DNA from: Lamellibrachia satsuma
Lineage: Eukaryota > Annelida > Polychaeta > Sabellida > Siboglinidae
Length of the DNA: 64,000 nt
Assembly: GCA_033239005.1 (NCBI GenBank)
Contig: BSQZ01000018.1
Location: 6,015,536-6,079,535 of the forward strand
Reading direction: 5' to 3'
Shown here: positions 1 through 32,680 of the stretch, one piece after another
How the letters are laid out: the number at the start of each line of letters is the position of its first letter
Numbering within the stretch: the first letter of the stretch is position 1
Notes under the pieces: model-generated
Seen by the model: the letters and a program-made list of their open reading frames with translations, nothing else
Told to the model about the DNA's origin: nothing
The model's database searches: none
Made by a program: the position numbers and the translations under genes

Positions 1-765
1 TTCAGGCCCGAAAAGTATCGATGTCGTGTGGCGTGCAGTGGATGTCGCCTAGAACTCCATCTTCAACTGGTTTAGCCTATCGCGAATCTGGTTCGTTGAT
101 GTCCAAATATGTAGTGTGTGAATAGTTGATTTAATAAAACAATATGCGTATTTTATTTTCAAATCATCGAAAGAATTGACTTCAGTAGCAGTTCAAGCAT
201 TAACTGAGGTGAAAATTTAAATGCTGAAAAATCACGATTTTCTTCCCTGATGAAATTTCGTAACTTTGTCATGTGATCGACCAGATGATAGAAGTCACGC
301 CCATGATTAGCTTTGATCCACACAGTGCTTACTATTTTAGCATAGGCGGATCCGTTTTTGAGTACTAAAAATTGCAATTGCATGTCAACGGGGGACAAAG
401 GCATTGCCCAGAAACAACACAAGGTCAAAATTCTGACTTATTACGTACGAATACTTTAGTTGCAGGCCGTTATCAGACACTGATCTAGCACATGCGAGAT
501 TATACATGGCGTCCAGTGTATCCCCAAAGTTATTTTTAGCATTAACGGTGACGTGCACACACACGCACACGCACACTCACACGCACACGCTCACGCATAC
601 GCTCACGCACACGCACACGCACACGCACACACACACGCACACACATGGCGCAAAGGTCACAGGAAACGTTTTAATATACCAGTTTGCACTCACTGTTATT
701 ATACGGTACTACTGCTACTACTTTTAGCATAATGTCTCCCCATACAAATTCAGATCATGAATCGA
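1..765. other. non-coding, probable intron or flank of the minus-strand chitinase paralogue
   Basis: No exon is recognised on either strand. If the signal-peptide exon at 2419-2488 (minus) belongs to an intact gene, this stretch is part of its first intron. The only internal structure seen is a CA/CG-rich microsatellite. Confidence 0.4.
555..648. repeat. (CA/CG)n imperfect microsatellite
   Basis: Alternating CA dinucleotides with frequent CG substitutions (cacacacgcacacgcac and similar). The open frame over it is a low-complexity His/Thr shadow. Confidence 0.9.
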
Positions 766-1387
766 AAGGAGGGAGCTTTAAGTGAATTGAGGAGGGAGCT
801 TTAAGTGAATTGAGGAGGGAGCTTTAAGTGAATTGAGGAGGGAGCTTTAAGTGAATTGAGGAGGGAGCTTTAAGAGAATTGAGGAGGGAGCTTTAAGTGA
901 ATTGAGGTGGGAGCTTTAAGAGAATTGAGGAGGGAGCTTTAAGTGAATTGAGGAGGGAGCTTTAAGAGAATTGAGGAGGGAGCTTTAAGTGAATTGAGGA
1001 GGGAGCTTTAAGTGAATTGAGGAGGGAGCTTTAAGTGAATTGAGGAGGGAGCTTTAAGTGAATTGAGGAGGGAGCTTTAAGTGAATTGAGGAGGGAGCTT
1101 TAAGTGAATTGAGGAGGGAGCTTTAAGTGAATTGAGGAGGGAGCTTTAAGTGAATTGAGGAGGGAGCTTTAAGTGAATTGAGGTGGGAGCGTTAAGAGAA
1201 TTGAGGAGGGAGCTTTAAGTGAATTGAGGAGGGAGCTTTAAGTGAATTGAGGAGGGAGCTTTAAGAGAATTGAGGAGGGAGCTTTAAGTGAATTGAGGAG
1301 GGAGCTTTAAGTGAATTGAGGAGGGAGCTTTAAGAGAATTGAGGAGGGAGCTTTAAGTGAATTGAGGAGGGAGCTTTAAGAGAATTA
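766..1387. repeat. 23-base minisatellite, about 27 copies
   Basis: Head-to-tail copies of a 23-base unit built around gggagctttaagtgaattga. Variants alternate aagtgaattg with aagagaattg, and one unit has a single changed base (gagcgttaag). The array ends sharply at 'agagaattacttcgg'. It has no coding potential. Confidence 0.95.
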
Positions 1388-1389
1388 CT

Positions 1390-2328
1390 TCGGGCCAGAA
1401 CAATTTGAGTCTAGGAAAGGGCTGATTCAATGAAGCGGCGAGTTTTAATACGCGGGGAACAGGGACTGATTCCGTCCCAACCAATATATCTGATTCTACT
1501 ATGCTGCTGATTCTGTTATCCGTGGTTATGTTAAGCGGAGTCCACAGTATTATGATCGCGTCGCTGCTTACGTCAACGTCTCGTTTCGACGTACGCTCGT
1601 CCAGATACAACAGGTGTAACCGCATCCGACGAATCGTCCGGCAATTGCTTGAGTTTAATGGGTAGTGGTAGGTGTTTGCACGGGGAGGTCAAATATCATA
1701 TCATCTATGTGTGGATGTACCCGGATGATAGTCTCCCTACTGAACATTACACAATACATTATGTAAATTCGTTACGTTTACCACCATAAATATTGCACTT
1801 GTAAAACAGTCGAATCGCGTGCAACATCGATAGCTGTGGAAGGTGTATGACGCAGCGTTTGTGTGAACGCCGAGAGCTAATCCAAACATCCACCGCGACG
1901 GGTGTGAACTGTGAAAGGGTTCATTTACAGAGTGTTTCGGATTTTCACTGTGGTCCTCTTTCAATGACTGGGTGCGCCAGGAAAGTAATTGAACGGGGAA
2001 ATGTTTATATTTGAGGGGGACGCCCATAGTGATTGATGTCTAGGCGCCCGAGAACATGTTAGTGACGTAACCTGTTTTCGGGCAGAGTGACCTGCGTCTT
2101 CAGGTTGGTGATTTTTCCAGAAATCAAACGATAAATTCGAAGAGAAAGTTGTCATGTAGAGAAGCACAAAATGCAAATTTGCCGGCATAATTTATATGTA
2201 TTGTCATCTTCGCCAATGACAGAATTTATCACTTATTGTCTGGTCATGACAGTGTCATCAACTCTAATCTCTGATCATCTTCCGGGATACGCATCACCCA
2301 TCGGCGACGACGGGGCGCGGGAACAACA
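1390..2328. other. non-repetitive, no gene recognised
   Basis: Unique-looking sequence with only short open frames and no recognisable protein similarity on either strand. It would lie in intron 1 of the minus-strand chitinase paralogue if that gene is intact. A GH18 second exon (expected to begin like A-G-M-L-H-I-C-Y-F) was looked for on the minus strand and not found. Confidence 0.4.
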
Positions 2329-2360
2329 CGCATGCTACCAGGCTAGTCTGGTAGCATGCG
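2329..2360. repeat. perfect 13-bp inverted repeat (hairpin)
   Basis: cgcatgctaccag is followed by a six-base spacer and its exact reverse complement. It lies about 60 bases downstream (minus-strand sense) of the paralogue's exon 1 donor. It could form a stem-loop or cruciform; no known element is recognised. Confidence 0.75.
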
Positions 2361-2418
2361 AGCCGGGTTTCTAGTTGCAGTTTGTTGAAGAATTAAATGA
2401 TGTAATTGTCCCACTCAC

Positions 2419-2488
2419 CTGCTGACGTCGTCCGCAGTATGACGAACATTGCGACGACGACGAGTGAGCTGATTGCGTTGACCTTCAT
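2419..2488 (-). CDS. exon 1 (signal peptide) of a divergent GH18 chitinase paralogue, partial
   Basis: On the minus strand an ATG at 2488 opens 23 codons plus one base, ending at a splice donor (gtgagtgg). The peptide starts MKVNAISSL, continues with a Val/Ala/Met/Phe/Ile/Leu core and ends TTSA. It is nearly identical to exon 1 of the plus-strand chitinase at 9624-9693: about 6 of 70 bases differ, and length, phase and donor are the same. The 104 bases upstream are also conserved. By analogy this encodes the secretion signal of a second chitinase transcribed leftwards. Exon 2 is not found in 1-2418, so the rest of the gene lies outside the window, or only the 5' end was duplicated. Most of the exon-to-exon changes leave a signal-peptide-like sequence, which suggests selection but does not prove it. 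Confidence 0.75.
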
Positions 2489-2592
2489 GTTGTCGGTTGG
2501 TTGTAGCGACCAGAGACACCGTAGCAGGAGGCGGAGAACGCTCAAGTCGTTGTCGGTGTGACTCCTGGTCAGTGACGCTCCAACGGCGCATC
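2489..2592 (-). promoter_or_regulatory. conserved 5' UTR / promoter-proximal block of the paralogue
   Basis: Directly upstream of the minus-strand ATG, 104 bases align without gaps to 9520-9623 upstream of the plus-strand chitinase (roughly 11 differences by eye). Similarity stops abruptly beyond 2592. The block is therefore probably 5' UTR and/or core promoter shared by both genes. No TATA box is obvious. Confidence 0.55.
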
Positions 2593-2619
2593 CGTCGACT
2601 TAACACGATAATAAATTAT

Positions 2620-4100
2620 CGTTCCGACAACGTGCACGTCACAGGAGCCGCATGTTCACTCATGCGTGACGACCCACGCCACAACACACGATACAGCTAA
2701 TAAACAAGACGGGCCTGGCTAATGGGCAATTAATGCTAGTGAGGTTTAACTGTACATACAATGTTTGCAGTGATCGAGCTAGCGAATGCACATACAATGC
2801 ATGCACAATAACTATGGACATGTTTTTTTAAGTGAAAAAAATCATGGTTTGGGGACAACGCGCCTAAAGGGAAATAACAAAAACTAACCACGTGCAACTA
2901 CAAACCTGGACATCTTCAATATACCCTAGGATATCTTCCCCGGGGGTGATATCTTTCCCGCCCCCAGGGGTAGATACCGTAGAGTATCTCCCCACCCTGG
3001 ATATTTTAACCCACCCCCCACTTATAAATGTGTGCGTGTCTGTTCTTATGAAAGAAAGTTTATAATTAGCAAACATGAGTCAGAATAATATATGTTATTC
3101 TGCAAGAAAATTGTGTGTGTTTATATTTATTACGTTATAACTTTACGAATTAATGAATGATATGAAGTGATTCCTGGGTTAATAACGATAAGTCTTATCG
3201 GTGACCCTGGCAGTTACTGCCAATAATGGTGCAAAGAAGTTGGACGGACATTTGTGTGATAAGAGTAGACACTTAATGCATTAATGTACTCAAGTTTGTG
3301 ACTTATTTTTAATGTGACTGTGACTTATTTTAAATGTCATTTTCATCATGTTGTTACATGATGAAATTTATAATAAATATTAATATAGTCGCACGATGTT
3401 CTTGATTTCAGTTGTGGGAAAATAGTTTGTAGTCAACAACTGGGGTATTGGGAGGGGGTAAGGTATCCCGGGTGGGGGAAGGGGGGATATATACTCTTAC
3501 ACCGGCATACACAGAACCAACGCAAACTCTCAAACAAATGTGCATAGACGCAGACAACATGGCCACATATTGCTGGCAAGCCTAGGAATAGATGTATGCA
3601 AATATGTTTTCACTTGGCTAGCGAATATTGCCGGAATACCTCACTCGTGACGTAGGGTTGTCTAACAGTCTGGAGCGGCCCACGAAATTAAGTTGTTGTG
3701 TGTCCAACAAGGTTTTCCTAATAAATATCACTGGCGTGACATTCTTAATTGTAGTTACAAATGGCTATTTTTTTGTAATTATCACAGGTGCACAGGTCGA
3801 AAGACATGACTTTTGTTTCGCTTTAAAATTACGACTTGAGCTCATTCTGACCGTTGTCAACGCAACATTCGCAGTGTCTCCTCGATGTTCCAACCAGCTC
3901 AATTTGTTGACGGCTGGTGAAAATGCAAAGTTGCCGTGGTCACGTTTACCACCAGCGATTTCAGGATAGACTTAATATACCATACACAGACCATATGGGT
4001 GTTCCTAAAATTGTAGTGCGATTAACTTAACTTTAACTGTGTCCTTTATAACTATTAGAATATATTGGCATTTGTGGCTGATAAAAGTAAATATGTCTCA
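2620..4100. other. intergenic sequence, no gene recognised
   Basis: Short frames only. It contains C/G-rich tracts around 2935-3020 and 3440-3490 that are loosely inverted with respect to each other, and a small palindrome at 3186-3200 (cgataagtcttatcg). No protein similarity was recognised, including for the 113-codon frame at 3628-3969. Confidence 0.4.
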
Positions 4101-4105
4101 AACTT

Positions 4106-4204
4106 ATTGCACCGGGTATAGTATCATTGCACCTGGTAGAGTATTATTGCACCGGGTATAGTATTATTGTACCGTGTATAGTATTATTGCACCGGGTATA
4201 GTAA
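4106..4204. repeat. about 22-base tandem repeat, 5 copies
   Basis: Five imperfect copies of attgcaccgggtatagtat. Confidence 0.85.
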
Positions 4205-4402
4205 CAAACGACACGTTTGCCTGTTAGAGCGTCACTATGTTGTTGTTCTGCAATTATCTCTTTATTATCGCTTAAATAGTAAGGTCTATCAAGACTAATA
4301 TTACAATTCCGTTGGGAAACATGTGTGCAGTCGTTGTGATCACGGAATTTCTCTGGCGCTGCATCTTTCAAAGTAATTATCGACATTTACTTATTCGTAC
4401 AA

Positions 4403-4946
4403 TGCTTACTTATCAGACCCCCAGACGTACAACGCGTACTTATCAAACCCCCAGACGTACAACGCGTACTTATCAGACCCCCAGACGTACAATGCGTACT
4501 TATCAGACCCCCAGACGTACAACGCGTACTTATCAGACCCCCAGACGTACAACGCGTACTTATCAGACCCCCAGACGTACAACGCGTACTTATCAGACCC
4601 CTAGACGTACAACGCGTACTTGTCAGACCCCACAGACGTACAACGCGTACTTGTCAGACCCCCAGACGTAAAACGCGTACTTATCAGACCCCCAGACGTA
4701 CAACGCGTACTTATCAGACCGTTCCAGACGTAAAACGAGTACTTGTCAGACCCCCAGACGTACAACGCGTACTTATCAGACCCCCAGACGTACAACGCGT
4801 ACTTGTCAGACCCCCAGACGTACAACGCGTACTTGTCAGACCCCCCAGACGTACAACGCGTACTTATCAGACCCCCAGACGTACAACGTGTACTTATCAG
4901 ACCCCCCAGACGTACAACGCGTACTTGTCAGGCCCCCCAGACGCCA
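4403..4946. repeat. 30-base minisatellite, about 18 copies
   Basis: Copies of a 30-base unit containing cagacgtacaacgcgtac. Most copies are exact; a few gain or lose one C, which shifts the reading frame. There are no unique spacers, so it is a plain minisatellite. The Arg/Thr/Tyr-rich open frames across it are artefacts of a stop-free unit whose length is a multiple of three. Confidence 0.95.
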
Positions 4947-5368
4947 TCTTTAAGCATGGCTGCAATTTTCAAGAGTAAATCATGTTATTCAAAACAAATG
5001 CTTTATTGCAAAATCTAGTGGTTGGATCTTAAAATTGTTCCGCGTGAAATTCTGAGAATGTCAGTACTCATCTAAATAATGTATATACATGTTTGTCAAA
5101 CATATAGGGGAAATGTCAAGAAAAAATGCCAAAATATTTTAATACTTTCGTCTTTTTATATTGCAGTTGCGGCTATTATGATATTTTAATCAAATAAATG
5201 ATCCATGTTTTACTTTCTCGTGAAACTATAGGCAAACCTGCCTTCAGATTTATCTGTGCTGATGCTGCATGCAGTAGGTAGATCGAAAAAAAACGTTACA
5301 ACATTTGTGGCTTGGATACAGGAGTAATGTCATACAGTGCACGATGATCTCTTACAACACAACGGCTT

Positions 5369-5412
5369 TTTTGTATTGTATTGTACTGTATTGTATTGTA
5401 TTGTATTGTATT
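5369..5412. repeat. (TTGTA)n microsatellite
   Basis: About eight copies of a pentanucleotide, tgtattgtat. It abuts the 3' end of a decayed minus-strand LINE and may derive from that element's tail. Confidence 0.8.
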
Positions 5413-5586
5413 CAGCTCCAACAGGTCCGAAGACCCAGTAACAGGACAAATTACAAAATATAAAAACAATACGTATAAATAATAAAAACAGTAAGAACAA
5501 TAGTTATAAGGGTATAAAACTACATAATACCGACATTACTAACATAGCAAGCTAAGACATTAGCATTATACATACAAATGTTTTTT

Positions 5587-7080
5587 TTAAGATTTGAAGG
5601 TATTGGCTCCTATAAATATATCACAAGTGAGTTCAGTTAAATGCAATATGTTGAAAGTAGTCATACATCTATTTAAAACTGAGAATTTCCTAATGTTTAT
5701 TCTGCTGTTGGAAATTCTAAAAGGAGTGTAGTTTCGTAGAGATCTTGAAGGACAATGATATTGGATATTTCCTACCAGATAGGACAAATCTAGATGAGAG
5801 CGCACACACTTATGTAGAACGATCAGATCTGCAATTTTCCTACGATGTTGAAGGGACGGTAGTCTAAAATGTTGGCAAAACGCAGGATAGTTAGTGGAGT
5901 ACTGTATTTTGGATTTGAAACAGAGATATTTAATGAATTTGTTTTGAACTCGTTCGATTTTTACGATAGAAGTACGTTGCCCCACGGATTCCAAATAACA
6001 CTGCAGTAACCCAAGTGGCTTCTGACTATGTATATATACAAGGATCGCAAAGCTTGTACATCGGTAAATGTTGTGCAAACGTGCTTAATAAAACCACACA
6101 TCTTAAAAGCTTTAGAGACATTACGACTAATATGATCTTTAAAATGCAAATTGCCAGTCAATGTAATTCCGAGATATTTGACAGCGGTGACCCTGGGTAG
6201 AGACTGGCTTAAGATGGTGTAGTTAAAAGATAAGCATTTATATTTGTTTGTGAAAGTCATTATGCAGCATTTGTCTGTATTAAGTTTGAGGTGCCAGGTT
6301 TCACGCCAGAGGGACACACTGTCCAGATCCTTCTGCACCAACTGACAATCGGTCACCGGCGTAATTTCGCTAAACAGTTTGGAATCATCAGCATAGAGTG
6401 ATATTTCACATGAATCAACATGATTAGTGAGATCATTAATTTACAAGATTAACAGAAGTGGGCCAATTTGTGAACCTTGCGTTTAAAACAGTTTGGAGAA
6501 GTTCCACAGTTTAAGGACATATTAAAAAGTACAGTTAGTGGACCTACCGATTCTGTGGCACATTCTCTGAGGATTACACCTGATATATTATCAGGGCCAC
6601 ATGTTTTATTTACATTGTTGGTTCTTTGTATCCCGATGACATTATCATAAGACACACTGATGTGCATAATTGGGTCTGATATAAAGGGGGTATATTTTGA
6701 TAATCAAGGTTATCTGCCGATGTAAAGTCCGAAAATATTTCGGGTATATCAGCTGAACTGCCTGCCTCGGAGGGGTACATTCCATTGGGTTAGGAGTGTT
6801 CACATTCGTCTGCTTGCTTTTGGCAAAACTGAATAGGCGATTAGTATTTTATATAACTGATTATTCGATTTGTGGTATGCAGTCACAGTACTTTTCCCTT
6901 TTATGTTTCTTAAAACTGGTTCGTAATTTAGGAAACAGTGTCAGTGAGAAACGACCATGGCTACAATATAGTAAATGTCTTAGGTGTGTAAAATGTGCTT
7001 TGCGATAATTGGCCGATTTGCATGAAATTTTGTGCGAATACGCAAACTGACATGTACTACCCATCTGTAGTATCACATTT
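5587..7080 (-). pseudogene. decayed non-LTR retrotransposon (reverse transcriptase, C-terminal half)
   Basis: Reading the minus strand from about 7080 down to 5587, conceptual frames give successive pieces of a LINE polymerase. These are a linker region, GPDNISGVILRECATES (fingers), a G-S-Q-I-G-P-L-L segment, the catalytic LYADDSKLF around 6390, an LNTDKC block, AVKYLGITLTGNLHFKDHIS, and the thumb/C-terminal IVRSHLGYCSVIWNP. The segment between the ISLN..-type block near 6490 and the GSQIGPLL block is missing, an internal deletion of a few hundred bases, and the frame is broken by stops and shifts. The element is dead. The order of blocks is typical of Jockey/CR1-like elements, but the clade is not resolved by eye. 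Confidence 0.8.
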
Positions 7081-7207
7081 ATAAAATATTAAGTCATATG
7101 GTCTACTTATTAATTAAATAAATGCTAAATATTGTTTTGTTTTCTTCATCTACGAGTTCTTCGAATCATAGTGTCCCGCCATAGTTTTCCATATGTGGCA
7201 TTCTATT

Positions 7208-7500
7208 CTTAATTTCCTTCCTCTCTCTCGCTCCCTCTCTCTCTCTCTCTCTCTCTCTCCATCTCTCTCCCTTCTCTCCCTCTCCCCCTCCGTCCCTCTC
7301 CCCCCCCGTCTCTCTCACCATCTCTCCTTCCCTCCCTCCCTCCCTCCCTCCCTCCTTCTATCCCTCCCTCCCCCCTCTCTCTCTCTTCCTCTATGTCTCT
7401 GCGTGCGTGCGAGCGTGCGTGCGTGCATACATGCGTGCAGTGCGTGGATGCGTGCTTGCTTTTGTGGTTTCGTGCGTGCATGCGTGTGTATGAGGGTGTG
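7208..7500. repeat. CT-rich / CCTC / GCGTGC low-complexity block
   Basis: (CT)n grades into (CCCT)n and then into GTGCGTGC-type repeats. Open frames on both strands are low-complexity shadows. Confidence 0.9.
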
Positions 7501-7742
7501 CGTGCGTGTCGGCATCCTTCTGTATCGCAAGACCATAATTCATGATTTGCGCTGCGGTGGTCAACTGCGTGTTGTGAATCGCCTGATGTCTCAGTCAATT
7601 GTCAGGTTTGTTTTTCTTATCCTCTTCTCCTCTTCTGGTGCCCTTCTAAACAGTCAGCCTCCAATGGTCTCGTCGGCGACTGTCTCCCATCTGTTTGAGT
7701 CAACGCCCGCCATCTTCGTATCACGCTTGCGGGTGTCGTTGT

Positions 7743-7976
7743 GGTTGAGCGGTGATACGGATAGCCATTATGTTGCGTGAGCGGTGATACGGGTAGCCAT
7801 TATGTTGCGTGAGCGGTGATACGGGTAGCCATTATGTTGCGTGAGCGGTGATACGGGTAGCCATTATGTTTCGTGAGCGGTGATACGGGTAGCCATTATG
7901 TTGCGTGAGCGGTGATACGGGTAGCCATTATGTTGCGTGAGCGGTGATGCGGGTAGCCATTGTGTTGTGACCCAGT
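7743..7976. repeat. 32-base minisatellite, about 7 copies
   Basis: Repeated unit containing gtgagcggtgatacgggtag followed by ccattatgttgc. Copies are nearly identical. Confidence 0.93.
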
Positions 7977-7979
7977 GAC

Positions 7980-9519
<1,540 letters not shown>

Positions 9520-9623
9520 GATTCGCCGTTGGAGCGTCACTGACCAGGAGTCACACCGACAACGACTTGAGCGCTCTCCGCCTCCCGTGAAGGGGTCTCT
9601 CGTCGCTACAGCTAACCGACATC
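9520..9623 (+). promoter_or_regulatory. conserved 5' UTR / promoter-proximal block of the chitinase gene
   Basis: These 104 bases end at the chitinase ATG and match, without gaps, the block upstream of the divergent minus-strand exon. The match stops abruptly at 9520, suggesting the transcript start or the duplication edge lies near there. It contains ggagtcacaccgacaacgac, identical in both copies. Confidence 0.55.
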
Positions 9624-30041
<20,418 letters not shown>

Positions 30042-30221
30042 GACGAAGCCACGTCCAGCCCGAGGGTGACAACGTCCAGCCCGAGGGTGACCACGTCCTG
30101 CTATAAGGAGTGAATCCCCACGTAGACTGCCTAACTTTCTACTCGAGTGTCAATGTTACACTAAATCCTGCCTTTCGTCCAATGGATATCGACGTTTCAT
30201 TGAGTTGTGTGTTTTTTACAT

Positions 30222-30227
30222 ATTAAA
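30222..30227 (+). terminator. candidate polyadenylation signal of the chitinase gene (ATTAAA)
   Basis: attaaa, about 180 bases after the TGA, the commonest variant of AATAAA. Confidence 0.5.
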
Positions 30228-30363
30228 GAGGCGTATGTATTTATTTTGCTAATACATTACGTATATGTTGTATCGGTTTTCAATACAATTACAATAATAG
30301 TATGTGTGAACATTCGTATGAACAGTGAAAAGTTGTATGGTATCAAAATTAAAGCATACGTTA

Positions 30364-30490
30364 GACTGAACATGTCACGAACATAGACAACGCATAAGCT
30401 GGACTAAATATGTCACGAACATAGACAACGCATAAGCTGGACTGAACATGTCACGAATATAGATAACGAATACGCTGGACTGAACACGAA
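30364..30490. repeat. about 36-base tandem repeat, 3 copies
   Basis: Copies of gaacatgtcacgaacataga followed by caacgcataagctggact. Confidence 0.85.
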
Positions 30491-30580
30491 CTTAGAAATA
30501 CCATACTAAATCGGACTCAGCAAAATAGAAACACAAAAACACTTTTTGGCATATCATGGGACAGGAAGAATCCAAAGGTA

Positions 30581-31684
30581 AACATTGGAGGGATGGTGAA
30601 GGGTAAACATTGGCGGGATGGTGAAGGGTAAACATTGGAGGGATGGTGAAGGGTAAACATTGGCGGGATGGTGAAGGGTAAACATTGGCGGGATGGTGAA
30701 GGGTAAACATTGGAGGGATGGTGAAGGGTAAACATTGGAGGGATGGTGAAGGGTAAACATTGGCGGGATGGTGTATGGTAAACATTGGAGGGATGGTGTA
30801 GGGTAAACATTGGAGGAATGGTGTAGGGTAAACATTGGAGAGATAGTGAAGGGTAAACATTAGCGGGATGGTGAAGGGTAAACATTGGCGGGATGGTGAA
30901 GGGTAAACATTGGAGGGATGGTGTAGGGTAAACATTGGAGGGATGGTGTAGGGTAAACATTGGAGGGATGGTGAAGGGTAAACATTGGAGGGATGGTGAA
31001 GGGTAAACATTGGCGGGATGGTGTATGGTAAACATTGGAGGGATGGTGAAGGGTAAACATTGGCGGGATGGTGAAGGGTAAACATTGGCGGGATGGTGAA
31101 GGGTAAACATTGGCGGGATGGTGAAGGGTAAACATTGGAGGGATGGTGTAGGGTAAACATTGGAGGGATGGTGAAGGGTAAACATTGGAGGGATGGTGAA
31201 GGGTAAACATTGGAGGGATGGTGAAGGGTAAACATTGGCGGGATGGTGAAGGGTAAACATTGGAGGGATGGTGTAGGGTAAACATTGGAGGGATGGTGTA
31301 GGGTAAACATTGGAGGGATGGTGAAGGGTAAACATTGGCGGGATGGTGAAGGGTAAACATTGGCGGGATGGTGTATGGTAAACATTGGAGGGATGGTGAA
31401 GGGTAAACATTGGCGGGATGGTGTATGGTAAACATTGGAGGGATGGTGTAGGGTAAACATTGGCGGGATGGTGTATGGTAAACATTGGAGGGATGGTGTA
31501 GGGTAAACATTGGCGGGATGGTGAAGGGTAAACATTGGAGGGATGGTGTAGGGTAAACATTGGAGGGATGGTGTAGGGTAAACATTGGAGGGATGGTGTA
31601 GGGTAAACATCGGAGGGATGGTGTAGGGTAAACATTGGAGGGATGGTGAAGGGTAAACATTGGAGGGATGGTGTAGGGTAAAGA
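30581..31684. repeat. 25-base minisatellite, about 44 copies
   Basis: The unit contains gggtaaacattggagggatg plus gtgaa or gtgta, with gag/gcg variants. The unit has no stop in any minus-strand frame, so three minus-strand frames stay open for more than 300 codons (HHPSNVYPTPSLQCLPYTIP-type). Not a gene. It lies between the chitinase and DBF4 genes. Confidence 0.96.
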
Positions 31685-31774
31685 AGGCAGGGAAGTTACA
31701 TGGACAGACGACATCAATGTGTGGATTGGAAATATGAAGATCTGATCAGAACGGCACAACACAGACATCAGAGA

Positions 31775-31816
31775 CTGATGGTGATGATGATGATTATTAT
31801 GATGATGATGATTATG
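31775..31816. repeat. (GAT)n microsatellite
   Basis: gatgatgatgattattatga and similar. Confidence 0.9.
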
Positions 31817-32094
31817 GCATCGAAATATCGGAAATATTGCTTAGGTTATTGTTTCGCTTTTACTATTTAAACATTTTAACTTTATGAACAGTCGAGATCG
31901 GGTGGAAGAGATATTGAGCTTGTTGAATTACTTCCGACAGAAGTGATGTCGTCAACAAAGTCGAAGTCTGTGACAACCACCCGCCCAATCCGTCAACTTT
32001 GCATTATTTCTGTTTGAAAGCGTAAAATCCCTTCTTTCCCATCAGTGGCTGCCCTTGGTGTAAACGGTAAAACGTATTGGTTGATGACGTAAAG

Positions 32095-32325
32095 CCCATG
32101 CCGCGCCACACGCACGCGCGCACGCGCGCACGCGCACGCACACGTCACATCGTTGCGTCGACGCGGTAGTCTGTGAGGTGGCGAGTCCGTCAGCGGGTGT
32201 CATCAACAACCGGTCAACTGACCCGGCCGCGGAGACATCACAGCGTAATGGTCGCGGTGGGTTCCGCTTGACAGCTCGAGCCCGCGTAACCGCTGAGCAG
32301 AGGCCCGAGCATTTCTCGAGAGAAG
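32095..32325 (+). promoter_or_regulatory. CpG-rich region, candidate promoter and non-coding exon 1 of DBF4
   Basis: GC- and CpG-dense sequence (cgcacgcgcgcacgcgcgca and following) stands out from the AT-rich surroundings. A possible donor (agaag/gtagac) at 32326 and an acceptor with a good pyrimidine tract (gtttttattgtag) at 32451 would remove a 126-base intron from the 5' UTR. The donor is weak, so this exon is a guess. Confidence 0.4.
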
Positions 32326-32487
32326 GTAGACAGGTCGGAGGCATGCGCGTGATATCTGGGATATATGTTGACTGTCGTGGTGTCGTCTTTCTTGTGACTT
32401 AATGATGTCATAAATATGTGTTGTCTGTTGTTACCACTGTTTTTATTGTAGCTGCTGAGCCAGAGCAGAGCAAACAGCTGTGAGACG

Positions 32488-32535
32488 ATGACAACCTGCC
32501 ACCCCTCTTCGCAGTGGGCTCAGCCGCGCCATTGA
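32488..32535 (+). promoter_or_regulatory. upstream ORF in the DBF4 leader
   Basis: A 15-codon ATG-to-TGA frame (MTTCHPSSQWAQPRH) ahead of the main start. Further upstream ATGs in other frames lie at 32622 (long, overlapping the main start) and 32668 (short). If they are in the mRNA they would lower initiation at the main ATG. Confidence 0.35.
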
Positions 32536-32680
32536 CCTGGCTTGCCTACTAGCTGGTGGGCGCTGCGTCCGGCGCTCAGGCGCACAGACGATCAACGTTG
32601 TGGAATATTTTGAGTTGACCGATGGTGATTTTGAATGGCCGAATATTGTCCACTGCACTACGGATCGATGCCGTCGGAAA

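Noticed and set aside
766..1387. CRISPR-like or regulatory repeat array
   Set aside because: Head-to-tail 23-base units without spacers; a minisatellite.
2916..3495. A miniature transposon bounded by G/C-rich inverted tracts
   Set aside because: The two tracts are only loosely complementary and no target-site duplication was found.
4403..4946. CRISPR-like array of 30-base repeats
   Set aside because: There are no unique spacers between the repeats and the context is eukaryotic; it is a plain minisatellite.
7193..7780. 195-codon frame with Ser/Leu-rich start
   Set aside because: Its first half is (CT)n and GTGC low-complexity repeat; the rest has no recognisable similarity.
30492..31768. 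Minus-strand frames of 300-372 codons
   Set aside because: All three frames are equally open because the 25-base repeat unit lacks stops. This is a repeat artefact.
32600..32680. Upstream start (GTG at 32600) for DBF4
   Set aside because: GTG is not a normal eukaryotic start. The first in-frame ATG after the in-frame TGA at 32489 is 32681.
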